A DNA stretch of 64,000 nucleotides from Gnetum montanum (GCA_015680685.1 MNCI01015910.1:1779299-1843298); one strand, 5' to 3'. Positions 33,301 through 46,563 are shown, counted from the first letter of the stretch. The notes: generated from the letters alone by a model not told the origin. A program made the numbers and translations.

Positions 33301-35727
33301 ATTTAACTTATATTTAATTTTTTAAATAAATATTAAGAAATTTTCTTATTCTTCTCTAGATTGTGTGATTCCACGTTTCTACTAAAAACCTTCTCTCTTC
33401 CATTATTCTTCCATTTCTTATAGATTTTAGTGGATCTAGGACCATTTGGAACCTAGTCTTAGAATGGTAACTATTTGGGAAATCTTAGATTAAGCTTTGG
33501 TAAAACAAGAATGTAGTTTTATTTGAGTTGATTTTTTATTGTGGTCACTTTCATTTTTGATAGTTTTAGTTGATTTAGTAGGTAATCTTTACCTTTCCCC
33601 CTATTTTGCCTATTTCAAATTGGTATGCATGATTCTAGGGCCAAAGCTACGAGATGGTTAGGATATGATTACTTTGTGGTTGCATGAGTATGTGAATTTG
33701 GTAATTTTATAAACTTATTTATTTCTCCAAATTTGAATCATTAAGTGATATGCATTTCAGCTTTTAGGATAATTGGAAGATCATCAAGACTAAAGTGGAT
33801 GTCTTATATCTTCTTAGGACTTATGAAGAATTTATAGCGATGTATAAAGTTGAGATTTTAGGCTATCTTTTATAGAATTATGCATTTTCCTTATTTTCTT
33901 AATTCTTTCCCTAGAATGTTAGCAAAACATGGGCCAGACTCAAGTCATGGCCTAGTCATGCTAGGCTTTAGAGGAACCACAATTTATAATGTCCTCACAA
34001 TTAAGGGTTTTTTCTTGAATGCTAGTTGTAGTACCCTCATGTTGTGGCCATGTTGCAAAATTTAGACTTGTTGCAAGTTACAATGCATGGTTGGTATGAG
34101 TGTGGGTCATAATAGAGCCATGGTAAAGTTGTGTTAGGAATTTTTTTTGTTTGGTTTATGCACTTAAGATAAGCCATGCTTGGGTTACAACCAACTCATA
34201 ATGGAGGTGATGACCTCATTGTAGGCCTCAATTAATTTATACTTGGACAAAATAAAAGGATTGCAAATATTGGTATAGTTGTAGTGATCATTAAAGAACT
34301 TATTTAGAGGTTAGATTACTATAGGATGCTTATGAAGCATTATCCTAGCCTAGGGATATTTCAACAAGGAATGTCTTAGGTGTTAATGATTATGATGATT
34401 AACATAGGAGACATGGGTTATATTCTATAGGACCACATGCTTGAAAAATAGAAATAGAATGTATGGGTTGTGGCTAGTTTTTGGTATTTACCTCACACTT
34501 TGTGCAATGCTTATGAATGTAACTATGTACAATTTGGTTTAGATATTTTCAATGTATTTGTATTATAAAAAGTTTATAAATTCCTTAAGAATCCTCATTA
34601 CTAAATTGCAATTTTGGTTATTAGGTAAGTTGTATCCTATGTAATTAGATTTGTAGAGAATATGACAAAGTGGATCTTATAAAATATCTTGATGCTACAA
34701 ACTACTCCTATTTGTAAATTGTATAGAAATATTCAATCTCTATTTGAGTGGTATCTACTTGCTTATAAGTTGTCTCAATATCTCTCTAAAATTTTTTAGC
34801 TTTTACCTATTCACATAAGATGAAAAAAGTCATGTTATGTAATATTGAATTCTGCAAAAATTATATATATGCTAAGTGATATTAGTGATTCACATACATT
34901 CTATCCATGTGTTAAACCTTTTAACTTTAATTCCAGCTATACAACCTTCTTGGTATCCATGTGATTTTTCACAATGTTAAATTCTTTTGGCAATGAAGTA
35001 ATCTTATCATTCACGCTAGCTACACTTTCCAAACTCTAACTATTATTATTTGGGAAATACATCATAGCATCAAGACATGCATCATGTGGTTTTATGATAT
35101 CTCCTAGGGTTTCATCCTTATGAGCCATTCTAATTTGCAAAATGAAGATATCTTTCTCAATTAACCTTGAAGCCTACAAAATATCATGAAATAGTTATAA
35201 AACTTCCTTATAATGGTTTAGTATTATCCTTTTCCTAAAAATAGAAAATACTTGCTACATTACTTGGAAACAGGTATTGATTTAGTAAGGACCACTACTT
35301 ATAGTGATGGCAAGATGTTGTTTCTCAAGTTGTAAGACCTAAGTTTAAGCCTAGGCAAAGCCACTTAAAAGAGGCTAGAATTTCACTAATTCATTGACCC
35401 TTCTAGGATCTTGCCATGGTGGGAAGAGCATTAAGCCTCTAGGTGATGATCCTTCTTGATGCTATATATGATTTACTAATATTAAAATAAAATATTACAA
35501 TTATTTTCCAAGCTTTATTATATTTTACTAGTTAACAATAAGGAAATAGATCTTCGTAATAAGATCTGTTAACTAGAAATTAAATTAAAATGTAAGTTGA
35601 CAAGAGGAATTATTTTACATATCTTTCAATAGTAACTTTTAATATTAAGTGAATGGATTGAATTAATTCATTTATAATACAATTGACTATAATTTTACTT
35701 TTTTTTTGTAATTTGACCTATTATTTT
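33300..35727. other. Unassigned AT-rich sequence (rest of chromovirus LTR and an Athila-type LTR)
   Basis: No coding motif seen on either strand. The left part is probably chromovirus LTR and the right part the 5' LTR of the element whose PBS is at 35,728. The junction between them is not visible. Confidence 0.35.
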
Positions 35728-35747
35728 TTGGTGTCATTGTTGAGAAA
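35728..35747 (+). promoter_or_regulatory. Decayed Athila-type primer binding site
   Basis: TTGGTGTCATTGTTGAGAAA differs from the minus-strand PBS at 16,351-16,370 (TTGGCGTCGTTGCTGAGGAC) mostly by C-to-T and G-to-A transitions. It marks a second, older Athila-like element on the plus strand. Confidence 0.5.
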
Positions 35748-35749
35748 TA

Positions 35750-38400
35750 ACATAGTTCAACAAATATAGGATGAATCTAAAAATTATAACACTTTGAGAA
35801 GATAAATATAGAAGGTGGAGAGTTGAAAATGGAAGGTTTATCAAAAACTTGCAAGAACATAACTCTTATACTAATTATAATGGTTCCATGATACATCTAA
35901 ATGTAAATAAAAATAGATTAAAAGAAGATCACAAAACTTTAATTTTGCAAACAAACAAAACTAGCCCAGGCCTAACTCTTAGAAGTTTTTAAGATGGAGT
36001 TTGCAAAAAGTAGCTCAATAACCATTTATGGAAATATCATATATGAAGATGATGGGAATTTTGCACCCTTATGTCTAGACTATTATACAAATGCTAACCA
36101 TCTAGTTGACACTAATATATTACATGATAGAAAATAGATCAAATATTTAATTGAAAACCATTTGGATGTTTGATAGTTCTAAGCCAAAGATCCAATGTTT
36201 CATCGTAGTTTATTCGACTTTTTTTATCAAGAAAAATGTATAGATACAAATTGAAAATATCTAAAGTATTTTCATTATTCTTTAAAAATAGGTGTTACAT
36301 TAGAGTTTCATATGCTTTCTAAAAACACTATTAAAGGTGAGGTGTAGTCAAGAACACTGTTCTTCAAAAGTATTAACCTATGGAGACCTACTAAAGATTG
36401 CAGAAATAAATTTTATAGATAAAAAAATGATGAATATTATACTAAATATGTTGATAGGTATTAAATAACCCTAAGGAGATGCATGAACCATAACATACCT
36501 TTGAGATAGAGACACACAGTCTTATTAAAAGGTTTGAACCCTTTAGTAGAAAAAGAATTAGACATAATAGTGGAAGGAAAATTGTCATCTAAGATTTATC
36601 TTGAAATTCGATAAACTATTAATGGGTTTTATGTAATAAGTCAAGGATGGGTAGGCCAAGAAGATATATTGTATTTAACATTCAATTTTGCACATATTGT
36701 AGCCTTTTTAATATCATATATTTCATGTTAGTATAGATCTTGGTTTTGATTTAGGTGTAAGACATTAGTTTAGAATTTTAATTAGCTTTCTTTTTTTTTT
36801 AATAATGATATAGTATACTTTCATATCATTTTCACAATTTTGTTATATGGCAATTTTACTATATTAGTTCTTATCATAACATTGTTTTTTTTATGCTTTT
36901 GGCTTCATTTCTAAAATTCTAATAAAATTTGACATAAATATTTAAAATTTGATTTACTACAAATTGTATTATAGCACAAGTCGTAGTCTTCAAACCATAA
37001 GATAACCATGGTTTATGGTCTTCAAAAATAGTGAAAAAAATCAAATTTGATGATACCACAAGTAGACAATGAGGGCACCATGAGTTTTGGTCTCATTAAA
37101 TAGTCAAAAAATTTAAAATTAAGGATACCATGGATAATGGTATGTTCATCATGTATCTTGATGAAAAAATCAAATATTTAAATCAATTTTAAAGGCTCAT
37201 AACTTCATCATTATTTGGAGTTCATTGGAAAGCTCTTGAAAAGATTTATTTTCTAGAAAACATTAAGCTCAATTGGAGTTCATTTGATTAGTTACATATT
37301 TCTTGAAATATATCACTCTGAACTATTTGATTTTGTCAAACCACTTCACCACGAGTCTTGGAAAATTACCATGAGTTTTGATTGACAACCATGGATTGTA
37401 GTTGAGTTATGGATGAAGATTTTACTAATTACAACTGGTGGTAACCTTGTAGTTTAATACTAATGAGACCACGAGCTATCCACGAGTCATGATTAGGTCA
37501 TGAAAAAATAATAGAATTGAATTTTGAAGAATTTAAAGTTAAAATTTCAAAACAAATTTGATTCTTAATGTCACCTACAAACTCTAAATAATATGCGATG
37601 ATGAATTAAATGAATTAAATTGACATTATGGTATAATTAAATTATTAAATCTTAATAACCTTTGATCTTTCAAAATGAATGTTGAATTTTTTCTTTAATA
37701 AATTTTGTCAAAATGCTTTGATGATTTAGTTGATGTTGACGAGCTAATGATGATATAAAGTGAGAAATCATTGATGAGATTGTTGATATATATTGATGAA
37801 TATTAAAATTGCTAGAAATGATGAATGAATTATTAATGAAGATATAATGAATGGTGAATGAAAGTGTTAATGAGTTGAATGATGAAATTGATGGAAAATT
37901 AGTGAATTAATGAAGAAAATTATGCACTTCAACTATTCTCATTACTGAAGCATAATGTACAATAGATTATGCTCTTATATTTATAGCCAATTTATGGGGC
38001 CATATTGGTATATGATGGGACAAACCATTTTTCATGGAAAATGGATAGAAAATTGAAGAGACATTAGAGATTAGGATCATAATTCAATTACATCCATCTT
38101 TTAATATTTTATAAAAGGAAAAATAAATGGAATTTCCTATCTTGTACTTAATGTCAAGAAAATTCAAATATAAATTAGATGGCTTTTGTCCCTATTTTAA
38201 AAATATGCTACTTTGTCTTCATTGATCATTGATCTTAAGCTTTTTCTTCTCTTGAAATTTGATTTTTACTGTTTGTCTATATTCTTCTACTTGACTTTAC
38301 TCCACTCTCATATATAATTATGTCCTTCTATCACTTTGAATTTATGCTTCTTGAAATTATTTCTTTGTTTTGTTTAAAATCCAGAACATGGCCATATAGA
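35750..38400. other. Unassigned sequence downstream of the decayed Athila-type PBS
   Basis: No domain could be recognised. Several ACCATGAGTYTTGG-like words recur between 36,970 and 37,500. A GATGAAT-rich simple stretch lies at 37,720-37,920. Confidence 0.4.
37720..37920. repeat. GATGAAT-rich low-complexity tract
   Basis: Irregular recurrence of GATGAAT, TGATGA and AATGAA words over about 200 bp. Confidence 0.7.
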
Positions 38401-40800
38401 ATAAGTGAAGTATGAGTGTCTAAAGTGCATTCTAGAATCAATAATCTTTCCTTTGATTCCAAGTGTCATCCAATCAGTTTGATAATGAGTATATATGCAT
38501 TATGCCCTCACTGAAGTGATGTAATGGATGTACAACCAACATTGTGAATTGTGTTGCCCTTGAAACACCACCAAAAATTTCATGTTGCAAATTGTAACCT
38601 TCATTTTCCAATTTGAGGTAAGATTTTATTGTAAATGTAATATCTATAGTCCATGAGCTACAATCTTGCATACTTTAGCTTTTGGGGCTGAAAAATGCCT
38701 TAAAAGTTAATATTGCCTCACTTCACAAGTGGAAAAAGTTACCTCATGGCTATATTTGGGCTTGGGAAGGCTGAAAATGCCTTAGGAATTGGCAAATTTG
38801 GGATTTTCATTGGGTTTTGTAGGGGTATAGCCTCAACTACGCTTGAACCATCTACCCTCAGTGTAGATGGTGTTGGGATTTGATTCTCATTTCCAACCTA
38901 GTGTAGTCACCACAAAAACCCAATAGCATTGGAATTGTTGGGATTTTCATAGCCAAAAAGAGCACCATAACTTGTTCCAAACCTTGAAGCATTTCCATAG
39001 CCAAAAGAACAAATCAACACTTTGGTACCAAGAGCCTTTGTAACCTTGCAACCTTTGTATGTAAGAACTGGTATCTGCATTGGACATAAAGATTTCCAAC
39101 ATGATATGATTGCATCAAAAGTGGAATACCATTTGTGACCACATTTGCAGATTCCTGGTGGAAACTAGTAAGGAGTTGCTAGAAATAGGGGTTGGGAAGA
39201 ATCTAGATCATGGAGTTTCAAGCAAATTACAAGCTCCAACGGACTTCAAGCTCATTCTTAGTGAACTTCTTATGCACCCAGCACACAAATCTATACCTTT
39301 TGAACCTTGTAATTTATCATTTTTCATTCCAATAAAGTTACAATTCATTTTGTGCAAATTTAAATTCACATTTTTATTTTTGTGTTATTTTCATTTTGAA
39401 TCTACAATTTCAATTCCATTTATGTTTATGTTTTCTTTTATGTTTCTACTTACATTTTCATTTATGTTTCCATTTACATCTTTGTTTACATTTTGTAGGC
39501 CCCTAGGTGATTGGCTAGATTGTCCAAGATGCCTTGAATTCTATTTTTTGAAGGCCCTTGGGATTCAAGGCTAAAATTAATCTAATGCTTGGGATATTCT
39601 ACTTTCCATTCTAGCAATCAAATTTTCTAGGTGCAATAGTTATTTTGGCGCTAGAAAGAGGGCCTTTATTCAAATTCTTAGTCATACATTCTTTTCCAAT
39701 CCTGCCTAAAAATCAAGTATTTTACATTTCCAATTCTAAAACCTACCAACATATTCTTCTAAGACCAACATTTGCTACCCAAATCCTTTCCCACATACTG
39801 TAGTGTAGTTGTGGTAATTGAGTTAGATTTCTGTTATAATTTCACAATAGCTGCTGGTTTTCTTGTAACCAGTGTAGTTTACTCTAAAAACCCATTTCTA
39901 TTCAAAAAATCCATTTCCAATGTAAAATCAAGCTTTCATGTGAAAACCAGTTTCCATTTAAAAACCCAATTCTATTTGCCAACTTCTAGTGTAGACCCTG
40001 CTAGAATGGCCAATGTAGTTTGGAATTGCCATCTTAAACTCTATCTACTACATAGTACATGACCATCTATTGCATAGTATTTTATACAAATAATTTTCCA
40101 ACTACCTTTCCATTTATAGCCAACTACATTAGTGGATGATTCCATTGACTATGTTTTTTACTAAAAATAGTAAAAAAAGTCAAAACCATCTCTTTGGCAA
40201 TGTTGTTCAACGAATCAATTATGCTACCTTTTAACTTCATTGACAATGAATCTAGTCAGTAGGCCATAAGAATTTATGACCCCAAGAACCTTGCCATGGT
40301 TGAATGTAAGTAATTCTTAAGGCTTAGAGGGTGAAGTCTTGAATTTTTTGTTATAAATGAAGATAATTACAACTTCGTTTATGCCAAGATTCAAGCTAGC
40401 ATGCCACTTCTAAGTGTTGGCTCATTTTGGCCATTTAATGGAGCAGGCTTTGTGAGGTTGTGAAGCTAATCATATAACTAACGTCCACCCTAATTTAAAC
40501 ATTGATGAAGACTTTTCAGAGGTGTTGGGTTGGTAGTTTGAAAGGTTTTTCTCTAATTAATTCACTAGCAAATACAGTTTTGCTTAAAACAAATGATCAA
40601 TTGTTCAGAGTTCATGACAATCCTCTATCAGCTATTTTAGTGCCAAAGAAGTACTCACTGGATCTACAAACATGTATTGATGTATAAGCCAAGAAGTGGG
40701 TTTAGTTAACCTCCATAAGCCAGGTACATTCAAGGTCATCCGCCCCTGGCAAAAGCATCTGGAACAACCCATTATGAGGAGGCAACATGGTGAAGAAGCA
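38400..40800. other. Unassigned sequence with short T-rich and CCCATTTC-type repeats
   Basis: No gene recognised. 39,365-39,495 is a minisatellite-like run of TTTATGTTTYC words. 39,885-40,000 repeats AAACCCATTTCTATT-like words. A 154-codon frame over 39,110-39,574 owes its second half to the T-rich repeat and is not called. Confidence 0.4.
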
Positions 40801-40821
40801 GGAGCAGATTACTTTCACTTA

Positions 40822-41500
40822 CAGCGTATGGTTTAGGAGAGAGATTTCAGTGGGAATCTTGCCAAGCAATTTGTTGTCTCAAAGACCATGATCCTGCAGA
40901 GACTTCAAATTTGCAATCTGAGAAGGGATGCTGCAGCTCAACGTATTATCATCCAATTGAAGCCGATAGAGAGAAAACAGATTTCCTAAGCTTGCAGAGA
41001 TGCTTCCAGTTATGAAGTTGGAAAACACATCCATGTCCTGCATATTTGGCCAGAAGCTCACCAAATTAATTGGTAAAGTTCCAATTAACATGTTCTGGTA
41101 AAGACGTAGTTCCTGTAAGACAGAGCAATTGGACAGAGCTTCCAAGATAAGAATGGGTGCTGACGTCGTTTTCACTTATGAAATAGTATTTTCCCACATT
41201 CAAGTAAACCATGTGACTGCAGACTTTTCCTATCCAAGAAGAAGGTGCTGTGCCCGTCAATCCATTATGTGTAAAGTCGAGTTGGGAGAGATTGGCGAGT
41301 GACACTCGAATGTCCCCGCTAAATTGGTTGAGAGCGAAGCTCAAAAATTGCAGTTTGCGGAAGCTGCCTGTCTAGGAAAGAAGACGACCATAGAAATTAT
41401 TTTTAGTTAATTTTAGGTTGACGAGAGCCATAAGGTTGCTTATGCAGGAGCCTGAAATGGCAATAGAAGCAGAGCGTGGTTCAAAGAGACCTCCAGTGCA
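40822..41500 (-). pseudogene. Leucine-rich-repeat receptor (LRR-RLK/RLP type) gene fragment
   Basis: Minus-strand frames encode consecutive plant-type LRRs: LMALVNLKLTKNNFYG, LQFLSFALNQFSGDI, LSQLDFTHNGLTGTAPSS, LQELRLYQNMLIGTLPINL, MQDMDVFSNFITGSI, LFSLYRLQLDDNTLSCSIPSQIANL and DNKLLGKIPTEISLL. The spacing of L..L.L..N...G.IP follows the 24-residue plant extracellular LRR. It is split by a frameshift near 41,110-41,170 and by stops near 40,890 and 41,370. A consensus donor GTAAGT follows the last repeat at about 40,820. No kinase domain or membrane segment was found, so it is a partial copy of a cell-surface receptor gene. Confidence 0.75.
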
Positions 41501-41585
41501 CTGTATCTAGAGGTTCAGCACCAAACGCACGAGACAGTGCCTAGGGTTTGATCCTGACAAAACCCTCCATCATCAGATGTGTTAC

Positions 41586-42060
41586 TTACCTTCCTATGCA
41601 CTGGAAGAGGGATCTCTTGCAACAATGGTAGCTACACTTGTGTTTACTGAGCATTTCTGCGACGCTAAGCATGCACACGCAAGTCAAGGCCAAGGCCTTG
41701 CTCCACAGCGCGTGAGTGGAGAACAGATGCACAGCGGTGGATGAAAAGTCGGTAGCAGCACTAGCACGACACACAACCATGGTAGACGCGGAAGATGTGG
41801 AGATGGCGAGAGCAGAGTAGCGGCAGTAACTTTTAAACAGTGGCAGCAGCAGTATTGGCCAATCGGGCCGCGTATTTGGACGCGAAGAGGGCTGCAGCGA
41901 TATCAGCAATGAACCAACGATGGCGGCAATCGCGTACGAGCTAGAGAAGAAGACCTCGGGCCAGTCCAAGGTAGAGCAGTGGCAGTGAAATAGTGGACGA
42001 GACAAGTTCAGGTGGAGCGGAGCATAAGCTGCGGAGATGGGTTGCGCACAAGAAAAGCTA
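41586..42060 (-). other. GC-rich block upstream of the LRR fragment
   Basis: Much higher GC and CpG content than its surroundings. A 139-codon minus-strand frame (42,005-41,586) is Ser/Ala/Leu-rich with hydrophobic stretches but no recognisable domain. It could be promoter, 5' leader or N-terminal sequence of the LRR gene, or unrelated. Confidence 0.35.
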
Positions 42061-42326
42061 TCGGGCAGTTAGTTTAACTGCATACTGATAACTTTGGAAA
42101 ATTATATTTTCTTTATAAAAGTATATTTTCTTTCATCGGCCATTCCCTAAATCAATTCATTTGAATATAATTTGGTATTTTGGTATTCAAATATTGGATA
42201 CCTCTATATAAAAATATATTCAAAGACAAAAATTCATGGGATATTTACCTAATGTCATACATGGACTGGACACTTGTTAGCTGCAACCTTTTTATCTATG
42301 GTGGTTACAACCATCCAAGATTTTTT

Positions 42327-42450
42327 GTAACTTACCTAACTTGTTGGGCAAGTAATCTCCTAATTGGTTGGCCAAGTTACTTAGGAGAGAAGTTAGGTAA
42401 GATATTTTTGAATATGTAACTTACCTAACTACCTTTGAACCCTATAAAAA
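42327..42450 (+). promoter_or_regulatory. LTR promoter of element D: GTAACTTACCTAACT iterons and TATA box
   Basis: GTAACTTACCTAACT occurs at 42,327-42,341 and 42,416-42,430. An inverted copy AGTTAGGTAAG is at 42,391-42,401 and a related CCAAGTTACTTAGG near 42,372. The TATA box CCTATAAAAAGG starts at 42,441, 11 bp after the second repeat. Confidence 0.6.
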
Positions 42451-43718
42451 GGCTTCAGGGGTCTCATATCATGAACATATTGTGGTCTCATACATCACAC
42501 TTTTGAGAAGACATTGGGATCACACAGGCTCTCACTTGAAGACACTTTGGGGTCTTGAGAAGAGCATTTGCAAAGAAGATTTGTAAAGACGATTGCTTGT
42601 AAGATGGCTTGCTAGAGTAAAGATTTCAGCCTCTTTGTCATGGTCCTGTGAGTTATGTATTTTATTTTTTATTTTGTTTAAATCGTTTAGCTAGTGGTTT
42701 AGATAGTATCATCCTTGGCAAGTAATTTTTGGATTTTTAGATTTCTCTTACTGTTCTTATTGCTCGATAGGAATTTCTATTAAAATTTTGCCATAGAAGC
42801 ACTTGTGTTTAAAAGCCTTAAGAGCATTTTAGTAGTAAATTTTGTTATTGTGCAACGTGTGGGAACTGCTATTGGGATTGTTGTAAGAGAGCCTCTGTTT
42901 GTAGTCACGCCGTTGAACAATTCAGTAGTCGAGAGGGTTCAGAAAATCTTTGGTATTTTGATGGGACCAGAATAGCTTCTTTTTATCTTTAAAGTGAATT
43001 CTCGTGGTATTTCAATCAGAAATTGTCAAGTCTTTTAAAGGTTCTGTTTGAATGCAATCGTTGACATCTATTATCTAGTCAAAATGGAGTCTCGTACGTG
43101 GTAGTTTACGCAGCAATTTTTGGTAGCATAGTAGGATTGTCTTGAAGATATTGCTTGTTTGAGCCTTGGAAGTTTGAACAATTCGTAGATATTGAATTTG
43201 GGATAGCTTTATTGCGAAGTGTTTACTCGTGTCATTTTACCTTGTTTAAATATTTGAGGTCCACACAAATCTGCTTTCTTTTCTTTTTTGCCTATTTCCA
43301 TCGAATCTTGCTCTATTTCTAGTTTTCTTGTGGAACTATCTCTTTCTCTGGGGAAAATTAGGAGTAGATTGCGGAGTTGTGCTCAAATGTTTTTGCAAAA
43401 TTTTATTTGTTACAAGTAGGTATTATAAGGACCGCGTAGACTAGGCAGTTGAACAAAATAGGAAATTTTCAACAACTCACAGTACTTGGCAAAGTTGGCT
43501 GAATCTCTTTAAAGTAAGTCATTTGTAGTTTACACACAACGCAATCATTACATTTCTCACAACCGCATGCCGCAACAGCACACACACATACTCACATTAA
43601 CTACTAAGTTTATTTGGAGGTATCTAGGCCTTGGTGTTGTCAGAGACTAGCAGGCACCTAAATCTTGTTCAAGGACACTCGTTGGCTGTCGTGTCCCAAA
43701 CGGTCGCCAACACTAAGG

Positions 43719-45453
43719 ATGGAAGTAGAAGCCAAGAGGAAGTACAAACTTATACACCATGATTGGAAAGAATACATCCCTTCCCCATATGATAAAATAC
43801 CCCTCATGGAAACTTACACTTTAATCCTATCTTAGTTGATTGAGATGGATGAAAAGGACACAAAGGCCAGCTTCGATGAGTAGTAAGAAGAAGAGGATGA
43901 GTTTGGGACTAAGTCCAAACATGAGAACCTTATGGAGGGCTTTTCCAATAATCAATCCCCCTTGCCTCTTCTATGAGTTAGATTCCCCAAGCCTTGCCTC
44001 CCCCTTACCCAACCATGTTTGGGACAATGCTTATTATTGTAGCGCATCAAACATAATTATTGCCACAGTTAACTACCTTCCACTTCTCCATGCCTTTTTA
44101 CACCCAACCATAGTCTATGCGGTTGTCATTGGTGGTTGCAACCACCACTAACCCCTTATATGCCCAAATGGAACCCATTGTGCAACCTCAGGTGACCCAA
44201 GGGTCACATACCCCATTTGTTCCCTTTGTGTCCCAAATGCTAGCATAAACTTCCTTTTCGCTATTCTACCCACCCCTGACCATGGAACTCAGCCTCTCTC
44301 CTTAGTGCTGTAACTCATCTCGAGGCCGTAGGCCTTCCACCTTATGCCCCAACCTTTTTTGTAGACTCCACAACTAACAAGGGCACCCCAAGGACTAGAT
44401 CAAGCCTTTCAAATGATCCAGGACTTAGCCAAAGAGTTAAGGAGGCTCAAAGCTTCCACATCTCAGACTGTAAAGAACATGGATTTCTATTAGGATGATC
44501 CCATTAGTCTTACGGTCCCACCACTAACTGTTCCCCCTAGTGTCCTTGTACCATAGTTTACTAAGTACAATTGTGAAGGTGACCCCAACTCCCATCTCAT
44601 AACCTTCTACTTTGAGTGCTTGTTATTGTAAGCTTGGCCTCACATAATTAGGAGAATCTCTCCTATGTCCCTTACGAGAAAAGCATTAGACTAGCATTTT
44701 TCTTTACTAAGAGGATCCATATCCTCTTTACAAGACCTAATTTAGTAGTTTTTTAACGATTTCAAGTACACCTTGAAACTTGATACAATCCTTTACCAAC
44801 TAATAAAGGTGAAGTAGGATCCCTTGAGCCAGTGTAAAAGCTCATCAAACTATGAAATGCTTTGCTTAACAAGATTCTAGAATTGATAGATGAAACTCAC
44901 CTGCTAACTATCTTCAAGGGGACGGTTAATAACTTTATTAAGTTGAAATTGAACTACCTTAACCCATGATCACTTAGTTAGGCCTTTTTCCAAACCAAAA
45001 ACATAGAGGATGTTGCAAAAGCTAGTCATGACCCTACCTACCTAACGTATAAGAACCAACATGCATGAAAGTACAAAGAAAGGGAACGGAAAAACAACAT
45101 AGTGGTGGCCATTGTAGCAAAGGAAAATAAAACAACCATCGAAGTGCCAAGGAATAATCAACCCATGACCCCTACTAACAACAATAACCAACCCTTAATC
45201 TTTGGGACCTCTGCATCGACTACTTCTAGGCCTAACTTTGCATAGAAAGATCAGACAAAGTATACTAGGTTCCCCATAAAGCCATCAGAACTTAATATAG
45301 GAAAATGATTGAGAATTCTTGTAAGAGGCATAAGAGGCTATGTGAGATAGTCAAAGGCCCCATTCATGTAACCAAAGATGATCCTTTAGTGCCTAGGTAC
45401 TTTAAACTTAATTGCTTCTACCACTATCATTAATTTCCAGGTCATGATATTGA
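43719..45453 (+). pseudogene. Tat-type gag, N-terminal part (element D)
   Basis: It starts with ATG at 43,719 (MEVEAKRKYKLIHHDW). The Gag capsid core lies further on: KYNCEGDPNSHLITFYFEC near 44,556-44,612, then LTRKALD.HFSLLRGSI, FFNDFKYTLKLDT, and IEDVAKASHDPTYLTYKNQ near 45,003-45,060. Near the 3' end, CFYHYH..PGHDID matches the CxYHxxxGHxTxDC segment of plant Ty3 Gag-Pro. The copia insertion lies exactly inside this motif. Many stops, mostly transition-type. Confidence 0.75.
45449..45453. repeat. Target site duplication, left copy (ATTGA)
   Basis: ATTGA directly precedes the left copia LTR; the identical pentamer follows the right LTR at 51,574-51,578. Confidence 0.9.
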
Positions 45454-46549
45454 TGAGGATCGTTGAACTTAGAAGGGGGAGGGGGGATGAATAAGTTCCC
45501 TAAGAAAATTATTTGACACAAAGCACACATTAATTTTAATGTGATTCCCCAACTTGGGTAGTGCATACTCAAAGGGTAGTTTGTAGGCACACCTCTAGAC
45601 TTTGTTCCTTCTAAATTATGGTTTGAAGGGTACCACACCCTGTACAAGCTCTAATCTATGCTATAGAGTGATTTGACACTACAAATTCACTCAAATTACA
45701 AGGTCTCGACAAGTTTAGAATGTTGTTTTAAGGATCCCACTACCTTTACAACTTTGAGCTCTACTTTAGAGTGTTGTGGTGCTACACCAACACTCAATCT
45801 CATAGGATCTCAACAACCTCAAGTAAGATGCATTCCTGCAAGAAGAACATCAATCTCGTAGGGCAAAAGAAGAGAAAAATGATTATAAGGGATGAATGCA
45901 ACTTAGTTTGCTGATCCTTGTACTTGAGGTATAGCTCAGTTTACAATAGGAAAAACATAGAACACTAAAGAATAAGTAGGATTACAATGATTGCCAAATG
46001 ATTACACAATGATAGTACAACAACTTGCACATTTCCCAATGAGAATGATGTCTTTGTATAGCCACTATGTTTCCAAATTCATCTTGAAACTAGTGCAATA
46101 GCTAATTAACAATCATGGAAAACATCTTCTTCTAGGTTGAGATGGCATTCTGCATTTGGCCTCCATTCTGGGAAGATGTCTTTGTCTGGTGAAAGACATC
46201 TTTTTATAACTGACCTTCATTCTAAGAAGACATCTTTGTCTAGTGAGAGATGTATTTTTCTAGTGAAAGACATCTTTCTATGATTGGCCTTCATTCTAGG
46301 AAGATGTCTTTGTCTGTTTTGAAGAGACGTATTTGCCTATGCTACCTTCAATTCTGCCAAGATGTGGAAACATCTTTCTTTGCTTTCTTTGCATTTTGAT
46401 TTATTTGTTCCTTGTCCATGTTTTTGAGCTTCCACAAACCTTCTTGTCTCAATCCAATTCCTATTCCTATAAATACAACAATCACATAAACACACGATCA
46501 ACATTGTTCTTCATTTTTCTTAACGTTTTGACATACCAAAAGGTTCATA
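45454..46549 (-). repeat. 3' LTR of the copia element
   Basis: 1096 bp. The plus-strand left end is TGAGGATCGTTGAACTTAG. The right end TTCATA is a mutated form of TCCACA in the other LTR. U3 (46,130-46,380) holds repeated GAAGATGTCTTTG / AAAGACATCTTT words. Confidence 0.9.
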
Positions 46550-46563
46550 ATCTTCCCCTTTTC
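46550..46563 (-). promoter_or_regulatory. Polypurine tract of the copia element
   Basis: On the minus strand GAAAAGGGGAAGAT directly precedes the 3' LTR. Confidence 0.75.

Larger units (their letters stand above)
42060..45453 (+). mobile_element. Tat-type Ty3 element D, 5' part (LTR and gag), interrupted by copia
   Basis: A plus-strand LTR region with TATA box (42,443), a leader and a Ty3 gag from 43,719. At 45,453 the gag reading is cut by the copia element (45,454-51,573) and resumes at 51,574. The second half ends near 52,420-52,450, where element C begins. No pol of D is present in the window. The LTR left border is not visible; a possible PBS is TTGGTGTTGTCAGAGAC at 43,631. Confidence 0.7.

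Noticed and set aside
39110-39574. 154-codon plus-strand frame
   Set aside because: The second half is translated from a TTTATGTTTC minisatellite; no domain.
41586-42005. 139-codon minus-strand open frame in the GC-rich block
   Set aside because: Open frames are long by chance in GC-rich DNA; no recognisable domain and no supporting copy. Kept only as a described GC-rich block.
43631-43650. Primer binding site of element D (TTGGTGTTGTCAGAGAC)
   Set aside because: Only partial match to known Tat-type PBS and the LTR end is unknown; not called as a separate feature.
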